Assembly: GCA_012511735.1 (NCBI GenBank)
Contig: JAAZFK010000091.1
Span: 1-5,636 of the forward strand
DNA: 5,636 bases
Direction: 5' to 3'
From: Clostridiaceae bacterium
GTDB taxonomy: Bacteria; Bacillota; Clostridia; Saccharofermentanales; DTU023
Shown here in pieces: positions 1 to 5,636 of this stretch. How positions within the stretch are numbered: the stretch's first letter is position 1; every line of letters starts with the position of its first letter. Under the pieces are notes generated by a model, which was not told where the DNA came from, made no database searches, and worked only from the letters and a program-made list of their open reading frames with translations. A program made the translations under genes and the position numbers.

Positions 1-765
1 CGGGAGGGCCGGCTGGCCTTCCCCGCCATCGCCGTCAATGACGCCAGGTGCAAGACCTGGTTCGACAATTATTACGGGACGGGACAAAGCACGGTCGGCG
101 CCATTATGCGCGCGACCAATCTGATGGTATCGGGCATGAAGGTGGTTATCGTCGGCTACGGCTGGGTGGGCCGGGGCATCGCCCGGATGCTCGCGGCACT
201 GGGAGCTCACGTGATTGTGACGGAGATTGATCCGATCGCGGGGCTGCTCGCCATTATGGACGGCTTTACCCTGATGAAGATGGATCAGGCGGCCGGGACG
301 GGAGATCTTTTTATCACGGCAACCGCGTCAATTGATGTGATCGCGTCACCTCATTTCGAGAAAATGAAGCACAATGCCATCCTTTGCAATGCCGGTCATT
401 TCAATCGGGAGATTGACCTGATCTCGCTGGAGGCCATGGCAACGAAAGTTGAGACGGTGAGAGAGAACATCACCGCCTATACCCTGAAAGACGGCCGTGA
501 GATTCATGTGATCGCGCATGGGGCTCTGGTCAATATCGCAGCGGCGGACGGTCACCCCGTCGAGATTATGGACATCTCTTTTTCGCTGCAGGCACTGAGC
601 GCGGAGTATTTGACTCATCACCGGTCGATTCCGGCAGGCGTCCACGCCGTTCCGGAGTCGATCGACCGCATGGTCGCGGACATCAAGCTTGAGACCATGG
701 GGGCCGCGCTTGATCTGGAGACGGAGGCTCAAAAGGAGTACCGCCAAAAAGACTTGATTGTTTAG
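1..765 (+). CDS. ahcY: S-adenosylhomocysteine hydrolase (adenosylhomocysteinase), C-terminal part, 5' end outside window
   Basis: This cytosolic NAD-dependent enzyme reversibly splits S-adenosylhomocysteine into adenosine and homocysteine, removing the inhibitory product of SAM-dependent methylation. The frame is open from base 1 to TAG at 763-765 and gives 254 residues. About 150-170 N-terminal residues are therefore missing at the window edge; this is not a broken gene. Visible family motifs (fragment numbering) are AVNDARCK (11-18) with the likely catalytic Lys18 and FDNYYGTGQS with Asp22, the Rossmann loop GYGWVGRG (52-59), TEIDP with the NAD-ribose acidic residue near 75, TATASID (106-112), NAGHFNREID (130-139), and DGHPVEIMDISF near 184-195. 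The protein ends soon after a KLETMG segment and lacks the Lys/Tyr-containing tail of eukaryotic-type enzymes, as in Thermotoga-like and archaeal forms. The ATG at 106 is internal, because conserved sequence continues upstream of it. The next gene starts 25 bases after the stop, so the two are probably cotranscribed. Confidence 0.96.
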   Translation, partial: REGRLAFPAIAVNDARCKTWFDNYYGTGQSTVGAIMRATNLMVSGMKVVIVGYGWVGRGIARMLAALGAHVIVTEIDPIAGLLAIMDGFTLMKMDQAAGTGDLFITATASIDVIASPHFEKMKHNAILCNAGHFNREIDLISLEAMATKVETVRENITAYTLKDGREIHVIAHGALVNIAAADGHPVEIMDISFSLQALSAEYLTHHRSIPAGVHAVPESIDRMVADIKLETMGAALDLETEAQKEYRQKDLIV

Positions 766-779
766 AAGTAATCAGAAAC

Positions 780-785
780 AGGAGG
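780..785 (+). promoter_or_regulatory. Shine-Dalgarno site of the binding-lipoprotein gene
   Basis: AGGAGG lies 5 bases before the ATG at 791. It decides the start: an in-frame ATG at 758 lies inside the end of ahcY, has no comparable site, and would put a charged stretch (QKQEE) before the signal peptide. Confidence 0.85.
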
Positions 786-790
786 AACCC

Positions 791-859
791 ATGAAGACAC
801 TATTAAAGAAATTTTTACTGGTCATGCTGGTGATCGCCCTGGTCGCGGGCGTCGCCTGC
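791..859 (+). other. Lipoprotein signal peptide with lipobox
   Basis: The encoded N-terminus is MKTLLKK, then a hydrophobic run, then A-G-V-A-C with Cys23 as the lipidation site. Gly at position -3 is less common than Leu but fits the general prokaryotic lipoprotein pattern. Cleavage by signal peptidase II before Cys23 would leave a membrane-anchored protein held away from the surface by the acidic/proline linker. Confidence 0.88.
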
Positions 860-1996
860 GCGCCGGCTGAAGAAGAACCGGATAAGCCGACAGTCACAGA
901 GGGTGATGATGGGCCACCGGCCACTGATGCGCCGAAGCCTACGGACGCCCCTCCATCTGACGATGATGAAAAGGGACTCAAAATTGCCATTGTGACGACC
1001 TCGGGCGTGGATGACGGCTCCTTTGGCCAGGACTGTTATAACGGCATCCTGCAGTTCATTGACAAGAATCCGTCATCTACCGTCACCACGGTTAAAGAAC
1101 CCGACAACGCCAAGGTTATGCAGGCGGTCGCTGACATTTTCGCTGACTTCGATGTGCTTGTGTTGCCCGGCTTTCAGTTTGCGCCCGTGGGCGTTCTGGC
1201 CATGGAGAACGAAGACATCAATGTCATCCTGGTGGACAGCGCGCCGTCCGATGAAGAAGGCAACGAACTTGAGCTTCCCAATGTCTATGGCATGCTGTTT
1301 TCCGAGCAGGAGAGCGGCTTTTTCGCCGGTGTAACCGCCGCGCTGGAAACAAAGACGGGCAAGGTCGGTTCTGTTCACGGCATGGCTTTCCCGCCAGTCG
1401 TCAACTATCAGTTCGGTTTTGAGGCCGGTGTTAAGTACGCCAATAAGCATCTGGGAACTGAAGCGGAAATCGTATCCCTGCCTTCTTACGCGGGTACGGA
1501 TGTCACTGGCGCCAATGTAGGCAGCAACTATGTCGGTGATTTCGCGGATGAAGCGACCGGCAAGGTCATCGGAGCGGAGCTCTACGATATGGGATGCGAC
1601 ATCCTCTTTGTCGCGGCAGGCGCCTCCGGCAATGGTGTCTTCACAGCTGCCAAAGAGAGGGAAGGCGTTTACTGCATCGGCTGTGACGTCGACCAATACG
1701 ACGATGGTGATCGCGGTGACGGGACCAATATCATCCTGACGTCCGCTCTGAAGGTCATGCATCTGAACGTCGACCGTCAGCTCCAGGCCATCCTGGATGG
1801 CAGTTTCACAGGCGGGAATGAAGTGCTGACGGTACAGACCGACTCGACCGGCTATGTATCCGCCTCCGGACGCCAGCAGCTGTCAGACGACACGCTGGCC
1901 ACGCTGGAAGAAATCTACGCCAAAGTGAAATCAGGCGAAATCGTTCCGCCTGGCAACTTCACCGAACAGACGGTGGATGATTTCCCCGGTCTTTAG
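791..1996 (+). CDS. BMP/PnrA-family substrate-binding lipoprotein of a nucleoside ABC importer
   Basis: This is the extracytoplasmic ligand-binding component of a purine-nucleoside-type ABC importer (family of Treponema PnrA/TmpC, Borrelia BmpA and Bacillus NupN). It has 401 residues. A lipoprotein signal peptide with a Lys-rich start and hydrophobic core ends in AGVAC, giving a lipidated Cys23. Residues 24-61 form a low-complexity linker rich in Pro, Asp, Glu and Thr, and the binding domain begins near residue 63 (LKIAIVTTS). Family landmarks are VDDGSFGQDCYNGI (73-86), the VLPGFQFAP strand-loop (124-132), ILVDSAP (146-152), MLFSEQESGFFAG (168-180), AAGASGNGVF (275-284), IGCDVDQ (296-302) and the LTSALK lysine (K321). 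In the family, the DVDQ aspartate and the TS-xx-K region help hold the nucleoside. The GSFGQD segment differs from the usual KSFNQ form, so ligand choice may differ. Purine nucleoside is the most likely ligand by family, but the exact ligand is not shown by sequence. Confidence 0.93.
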   Translation: MKTLLKKFLLVMLVIALVAGVACAPAEEEPDKPTVTEGDDGPPATDAPKPTDAPPSDDDEKGLKIAIVTTSGVDDGSFGQDCYNGILQFIDKNPSSTVTTVKEPDNAKVMQAVADIFADFDVLVLPGFQFAPVGVLAMENEDINVILVDSAPSDEEGNELELPNVYGMLFSEQESGFFAGVTAALETKTGKVGSVHGMAFPPVVNYQFGFEAGVKYANKHLGTEAEIVSLPSYAGTDVTGANVGSNYVGDFADEATGKVIGAELYDMGCDILFVAAGASGNGVFTAAKEREGVYCIGCDVDQYDDGDRGDGTNIILTSALKVMHLNVDRQLQAILDGSFTGGNEVLTVQTDSTGYVSASGRQQLSDDTLATLEEIYAKVKSGEIVPPGNFTEQTVDDFPGL

Positions 1997-2039
1997 AAAA
2001 ACGGGGACCATCAACCGTCAGCTATTTGACTGAACGTGA

Positions 2040-2069
2040 GGAGTTCCCCTTGGAGTCAAGGGGAACTCC
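2040..2069 (+). promoter_or_regulatory. Perfect 12-bp intergenic stem-loop, likely mRNA processing/stability or attenuation element
   Basis: The arms GGAGTTCCCCTT (2040-2051) and AAGGGGAACTCC (2058-2069) are exact reverse complements around a six-base loop, GGAGTC. The downstream bases are GCTTGTATGG, with no T-run, so this is not a typical intrinsic terminator. It sits 43 bases after the binding-protein stop and 35 bases before the ATPase start, and it does not cover that gene's Shine-Dalgarno site. Hairpins in this position commonly protect the upstream binding-protein message from 3' decay or allow partial readthrough. That role is inferred here. Confidence 0.75.
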
Positions 2070-2090
2070 GCTTGTATGGATTGACAGGAA

Positions 2091-2096
2091 GAGAGG
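2091..2096 (+). promoter_or_regulatory. Shine-Dalgarno site of the ATPase gene
   Basis: GAGAGG within the purine stretch AGGAAGAGAGG lies 8 bases before the ATG at 2105. It supports that start, which places the first ABC domain near residue 11 as expected. Confidence 0.65.
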
Positions 2097-2104
2097 ATTG
2101 ACGC

Positions 2105-3649
2105 ATGGAGGGAACCGCCGGCCGCCCGGTCGTTGTTGAGCTGTCGGGAATTCGAAAACAGTTCCCCGGGGTATTGGCCAACGATGACATCTCGCTTCAA
2201 ATTTGCCAGGGTGAGATCTTCGCCATCCTGGGCGAAAACGGGGCAGGGAAAACCACCCTGATGAATATCCTCTTCGGGCTCTACAGGCCGGATGAGGGGG
2301 AGATCCGGATCAGGGGAGAGAAGGTTGAGTTCAATTCACCCCGTGACGCGACAGCACTGCGGATCGGCATGGTCCATCAGCACTTCAAATTGGTGGAGAA
2401 TTACACCGTCACTCAAAATATCATCCTGGGTCTGGAGCCCGTGAAAAGATGGCTGGGATTCTTCCCCCTGGTCAATGAAAAAGAGGCGAATTCAGAAATT
2501 GCGCGGCTTTCCGACCATTACGGCCTTAAAGTTGATCCGCGCCTGCCGGTCAGCCAGGCAAGTGTCTCGGTCCAGCAGCGGATTGAGATTTTGAAGATGC
2601 TTTACAGGAAAGCTGACATCCTGATCCTGGACGAGCCCACCGCCATGCTGGCGCCCCAGGAGATTGAACACCTGATCGGAGTCATCCACGAACTGCGTAA
2701 ACATGGGAACACCGTCATTCTTATTACGCACAAGCTTGATGAGATCAAACGGCTGGCGGATCGCTGCGCCGTGCTGCGCCGCGGAAAGTTGATTGATGTC
2801 TTTGACGTCGCGACGACAGACACTGCCCAGATGGCCGCGACCATGGTGGGTCAGGCTGTCGACCTGGAAATTGACAAGCCGGATCAGCCTTTCGGTGATC
2901 CTGTTCTCGAGATCGAACACCTGACTGTCATGCAGGAGAAAAATGTCACGGCGGTCCGCGACGTCTCCTTCTCCGTCCGTTCAGGTGAAGTCGTGGCACT
3001 GGCGGGTGTCGCCGGTAACGGGCAGGTGGAGATTGTCCAGGCCATCTACGGCCAGATGAAGGTCAGCTCGGGCAGGATCACGCTCAATGGCCGTGACTTG
3101 TCGGGTCTTTCGATCCGTGCCCGGATCAGGGAAGGCATTTCCTATGTCCCGGAAGACCGCCAAAAGACCGGCCTTGTCGTTGACATGTCGCTGTCTGAGA
3201 ATCTGGCACTGAAAACATATGGTCAGGCACCCTTCTCGAAAAGAAGAGTGCTGAACAAATCCGCCTTCAAGCGCCATGCCGGCAAGTTGATCGCGTCTTA
3301 CGACATTCGAAGCGGTTCAGGTGAGGCCACCATCGTCCATTCCATGAGCGGCGGCAACCAGCAGAAGGCCATTGTGGCCCGCGAGATCGACCTGAACAAT
3401 CAATTGATCATGTTTGTCCAGCCAACCAGGGGACTTGACATCGCCGCGCGCACCCATATCCACAGGCAGATTATGGAAGAACGGGCCAAGGGGCATGCTA
3501 TTTTGTTGGTTTCCCTGGAACTTGACGAGATTATGGAACTTGCCGACACCATCGGGGTGCTCTACAACGGCGCGCTTCGCAAAATTGCGCCCGCGGATCA
3601 ACTGACGGTGGAAGAAGTCGGCAAGCTGATGCTGGGGGTGGAGCTATGA
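2105..3649 (+). CDS. Nucleoside ABC importer ATPase with two fused ABC domains (RbsA/NupO/PnrC type)
   Basis: This cytoplasmic ATPase powers the importer; a single 514-residue chain supplies both nucleotide-binding domains. Domain 1 (about 11-250) has Walker A GENGAGKT (43-50), Q-loop HQHF (Q92), Walker B DILILDEPTA (171-180, catalytic Glu177) and switch His209. Domain 2 (about 265-514) has GVAGNGQVEI (301-310) in place of Walker A, without the usual Lys, then YVPEDRQKTGL (347-357), signature MSGGNQQK (414-421) and FVQPTRGLD (437-445), where Gln replaces the Walker B Glu and Ser470 replaces the switch His. A degenerate domain 2 is usual for this family. The domain 1 signature region reads ASVSVQQR (152-159), where relatives usually have a glycine (SVG-x-QQR), so it also looks degenerate. 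The length is normal. The stop overlaps the next start (ATGA), indicating translational coupling to the permease. The permease neighbours and BMP protein point to nucleosides rather than sugars. Confidence 0.95.
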   Translation: MEGTAGRPVVVELSGIRKQFPGVLANDDISLQICQGEIFAILGENGAGKTTLMNILFGLYRPDEGEIRIRGEKVEFNSPRDATALRIGMVHQHFKLVENYTVTQNIILGLEPVKRWLGFFPLVNEKEANSEIARLSDHYGLKVDPRLPVSQASVSVQQRIEILKMLYRKADILILDEPTAMLAPQEIEHLIGVIHELRKHGNTVILITHKLDEIKRLADRCAVLRRGKLIDVFDVATTDTAQMAATMVGQAVDLEIDKPDQPFGDPVLEIEHLTVMQEKNVTAVRDVSFSVRSGEVVALAGVAGNGQVEIVQAIYGQMKVSSGRITLNGRDLSGLSIRARIREGISYVPEDRQKTGLVVDMSLSENLALKTYGQAPFSKRRVLNKSAFKRHAGKLIASYDIRSGSGEATIVHSMSGGNQQKAIVAREIDLNNQLIMFVQPTRGLDIAARTHIHRQIMEERAKGHAILLVSLELDEIMELADTIGVLYNGALRKIAPADQLTVEEVGKLMLGVEL

Positions 3650-4743
3650 AACAGGGAAAAGAATCAAAGACGCTGACCACGCGCCTGCGATCCTCACGAC
3701 TGCTGATTCCTCTCGCCAGCGTCATTTTGACCTTTGCCGTCCTGATTCTGGTCTTTGTGGTGATCGGTCGCAATCCCTTCTCCGCCATTTACAGCTTTTT
3801 CCAGGGATCCGGCCTGGGTCTGAAGCCCTCTTATTCCAAGAGCAGCAGCATGCTGACGGATTTCCTTTCTTATCTGGGCATCATGTCGCCCATGCTGCTG
3901 GGCTCTCTCGGGGTGGTCGTCGGCCTGCGGGGCGGTCTGTTCAATATAGGTGTGTCCGGGCAAATGCTGACGGCGGGTTTTCTGGCGACCATTCTGGTTG
4001 GCTACTCGAAACTGCCGCCCCACCTTTCGATCCCCCTGGTTCTGCTGATCGGTCTGGCCGCCGGCGCTCTGCTGGGCGCCATGATCGGCTGGCTCAAGTA
4101 CCGGTTCAATGTCCATGAAGTAGTCTCCAGCATTATGTTCAATTACATTGTCAGCTTTTTGACCGGCTACTTCATCAAGACCAAATACGTGGACCCCATC
4201 ATCCGCTCTTCAAGGCAGGTGGCGGCCAACGCCAAACTTCAGCTGGTCTTCCACTCGGCTTCCGGCCTTAAACTGGTCATTCCCGTCGGTATCTTTGTCG
4301 CGGTGGCCATGGCCTTTTTGATCCGATTCTACCTTGAGCGGATGGCAGGCGGCTTTGAGATCCGTATGGTGGGCTTCAACAGGGAGGGCGCCGCCTACGC
4401 CGGAGTGCCCATCCGCAATGTAATGATCCGCACCATGCTGATTTCGGGCGCGCTGGCAGGCCTTGCGGGAGTGACTTATTACCTGGGTTACTATTCAACC
4501 ATGGTACCCAAGGATCTCCCTTCGCTTGGCTATGACGCCATTGCGGTCGCCCTGCTTGGCAATCTCGGACCGGTCAGCTGTATCCTGTCGTCGGCACTCA
4601 TTACCATTTTCCAAAAAGGCGCTGTTTATATGAGCTCCGCGACCGGTGTCGTGCGCGAGATCGCGTCACTGGTCACAGGAATTCTGCTCCTCTTCAGTTC
4701 GCTCGGGGTCTCCATGCGTGAACGGTCACGCCATTACGATTAA
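3646..4743 (+). CDS. Nucleoside ABC importer permease, first subunit (BPD_transp_2 family, NupP/PnrD-like)
   Basis: This integral inner-membrane subunit forms half of the translocation channel. It has 365 residues, with a basic, polar N-terminal tail (1-18) followed by about 8-10 hydrophobic segments near 19-41, 74-95, 105-120, 126-149, 157-178, 207-230, 258-282, 295-323 and 334-354. Family motifs are LRGGLFNIGVSGQM (94-107), NVHEVVSSIMFNYI (155-168), IRMVGFNREGAAYAGV (239-253, the cytoplasmic loop expected to contact the ATPase), LISGALAGLAGVTYYLG (265-281) and GYDAIAVALLGNLGP (295-309). Its ATG overlaps the ATPase stop by 4 bases, with a G-rich stretch (GGGGGTGG, 3634-3641) just upstream as the ribosome site. 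The extended soluble loop between the first two segments (about 42-73) matches the longer of the two permeases in these systems. It probably pairs with the next gene product. Confidence 0.93.
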   Translation: MKQGKESKTLTTRLRSSRLLIPLASVILTFAVLILVFVVIGRNPFSAIYSFFQGSGLGLKPSYSKSSSMLTDFLSYLGIMSPMLLGSLGVVVGLRGGLFNIGVSGQMLTAGFLATILVGYSKLPPHLSIPLVLLIGLAAGALLGAMIGWLKYRFNVHEVVSSIMFNYIVSFLTGYFIKTKYVDPIIRSSRQVAANAKLQLVFHSASGLKLVIPVGIFVAVAMAFLIRFYLERMAGGFEIRMVGFNREGAAYAGVPIRNVMIRTMLISGALAGLAGVTYYLGYYSTMVPKDLPSLGYDAIAVALLGNLGPVSCILSSALITIFQKGAVYMSSATGVVREIASLVTGILLLFSSLGVSMRERSRHYD

Positions 4744-4744
4744 C

Positions 4745-4750
4745 AGGGGG
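4745..4750 (+). promoter_or_regulatory. Shine-Dalgarno site of the second permease gene
   Basis: AGGGGG begins 1 base after the preceding stop codon and lies 6 bases before the ATG at 4757. It fixes that start in the 13-base gap between the two permease genes. Confidence 0.7.
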
Positions 4751-4756
4751 TAACAT

Positions 4757-5636
4757 ATGATTGACAAGATTATCATTGACGGTCTGGCCTTTTCGCTCCC
4801 CCTCTTTGCCATGGCGATCGGGGGCATCTTCAGTGAAAAGAGCGGCATCACCATGCTGGCCTTGGAAGGCATCCAGGGCTTTGGCGCTTTTTGCGGCGCT
4901 GTGGTATTCGCCTACCTGCAACCGGTGATCAGCGGGGGCACCCAGGTGATTGTCTATCCGGTTCTTTTCGCGGCCATGCTGGGAGGCATGCTCTTCGCCC
5001 TGCTTCACGCCTTCATGTCCATCCGCTTTCGACTCAATCAGGTGATCAGTGGTGTGGTCATCAATATCCTGGCCATGTCCCTGACCATCTTTTTAACCGG
5101 CCTGATCAATGAAAGTCTGACCGGTGAGCCCTCCAACAAGATCTGGCTGGGCGCGGCCCCCCGCTTCAGCATTCCCTGGATCAGCAAGGTTCCGGTTGTC
5201 GGCGCCCTCTTCCGCGATCTCTATATCTTCGCGCCCTTCATCATCGTTTTTTCGGTCATTGCGGTCATCCTGCTCTACCGGACCCGGTTCGGCCTTCGCC
5301 TTCGGGCCTGCGGCGAGAATCCGGAAAGCGTGGAGGCAGCGGGTGTCAGCGTCAAGCGGATCCGTTATTTGGCTCTGGCTCTTTGTGGTTTGCTGACCGG
5401 TCTGGGCGGCATGAATTTTGCCTTCACCTTCTCAGCCAATTTCTCGCCCACCATCTACATGGGCTATGGCTACCTGGCCATTGCCGCCCTGATCTGCGGC
5501 AACTGGGATATCCGCTGGACCTTCCTGACCTGTCTGATCTTCGGCTTCGCCCGTTCAGGCGGCTACCAGCTCATCCTCAAGCTGGGCATGTCAAGCGACC
5601 TGTCCGATCTGCTCCTGATGATTCCTTACGTGTTGA
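4757..5636 (+). CDS. Nucleoside ABC importer permease, second subunit (BPD_transp_2 family, NupQ/PnrE-like), 3' end outside window
   Basis: This integral membrane protein would complete the channel with the preceding permease. The frame stays open from ATG 4757 for 293 codons to the window edge, so the gene is partial. Relatives are a little over 300 residues, so probably only a short C-terminal tail is missing. Motifs are GGIFSEKSGITMLALEG (22-38), FRLNQVISGVVINILA (91-106), the cytoplasmic loop LRACGENPESVEAAGV (182-197), which is the likely ATPase contact, LTGLGGMNFAF (213-223) and GYGYLAIAALICGNW (236-250). Hydrophobic segments lie near 9-23, 33-57, 64-88, 95-117, 155-174, 203-223 and 236-266. 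The last three bases of the window spell TGA but are out of frame (the last full codon is TTG, 5633-5635). At the GITMLALEG site the family usually has Asn (NLALEG/NIGLEG); Met here is a mild oddity. Confidence 0.93.
   Translation, partial: MIDKIIIDGLAFSLPLFAMAIGGIFSEKSGITMLALEGIQGFGAFCGAVVFAYLQPVISGGTQVIVYPVLFAAMLGGMLFALLHAFMSIRFRLNQVISGVVINILAMSLTIFLTGLINESLTGEPSNKIWLGAAPRFSIPWISKVPVVGALFRDLYIFAPFIIVFSVIAVILLYRTRFGLRLRACGENPESVEAAGVSVKRIRYLALALCGLLTGLGGMNFAFTFSANFSPTIYMGYGYLAIAALICGNWDIRWTFLTCLIFGFARSGGYQLILKLGMSSDLSDLLLMIPYVL

Noticed and set aside
1073..1762. Long antisense reading frame opposite the lipoprotein gene
   Set aside because: It lies wholly within a well-supported gene on the other strand, its product shows no recognisable motif, and such shadow frames are expected in GC-rich coding DNA.
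2040..2069. The intergenic hairpin as a classical rho-independent terminator
   Set aside because: The stem is strong but is followed by GCTTGTATGG rather than a T-run, and the downstream genes are needed for a working importer.
2078..2102. 8-bp direct repeat GGATTGAC (2078-2085 and 2095-2102) flanking the ATPase ribosome site
   Set aside because: It is short, has only two copies, and has no palindrome or operator-like symmetry. It could be chance.
2081..2109. TTGACA (2081-2086) as a promoter -35 box for the ATPase gene
   Set aside because: At 17 bases spacing the -10 position would fall on ATGGAG at the start codon itself, which is not a -10 box and would leave no leader. It is best seen as chance within a purine-rich leader.
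2050..2139. Possible TTG-started short leader reading frame (29 codons) after GAGGAG, overlapping the ATPase start
   Set aside because: The purine run is part of the hairpin arm, the start is non-AUG and inside the stem, the encoded peptide resembles nothing I know, and the frame overlaps the ATPase out of frame.
4891..5396. Two + strand frames (4891-5112 and 5124-5396) inside the second permease
   Set aside because: They are out-of-frame shadows. The true permease frame from 4757 is open throughout and carries all the family motifs.
5634..5636. TGA at the very end of the window as the stop of the second permease
   Set aside because: It is out of frame: the codon in frame is TTG at 5633-5635, so the gene continues beyond the window.

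Overview
The window holds five consecutive genes, all on the + strand. It is ordinary chromosomal DNA with no mobile element, CRISPR array, tRNA or rRNA that I can see. Base composition is moderately GC-rich (estimated by eye, not computed), purine-rich Shine-Dalgarno sequences precede the genes, and the solute-binding protein is a Cys-anchored lipoprotein with a long acidic/proline linker. The adenosylhomocysteinase is of the short-tailed type known from Thermotoga-like bacteria and archaea. Together these fit an anaerobic bacterium, perhaps a GC-rich Clostridia-type Firmicute or a similar lineage, but the lineage is an inference I cannot confirm.

Layout: bases 1-765 are the C-terminal 254 codons of S-adenosylhomocysteine hydrolase (ahcY), whose start lies upstream of the window. 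After 25 bases come a BMP/PnrA-family nucleoside-binding lipoprotein (791-1996), then a 108-base gap containing a perfect 12-bp hairpin, a double-domain ABC ATPase (2105-3649), a first permease overlapping it by 4 bases (3646-4743), and a second permease 13 bases later (4757 onward) that runs off the right edge.

How they work together: the last four genes have the composition and order of the NupNOPQ/PnrABCDE type of purine-nucleoside ABC importer. A membrane-anchored binding protein captures the nucleoside, two different BPD_transp_2 permeases form the channel, and one fused two-domain ATPase drives it. AhcY splits S-adenosylhomocysteine reversibly into adenosine and homocysteine, so the cluster joins an adenosine-producing enzyme to a probable nucleoside importer. 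The close spacing suggests one transcript starting upstream of the window. The hairpin after the binding-protein gene probably sets unequal expression of the binding protein and the membrane components.

I found no clearly undescribed system. The points most worth a second look are the ahcY-importer linkage, the perfect intergenic hairpin, and the matched decay of one of the two ATP sites in the ATPase.
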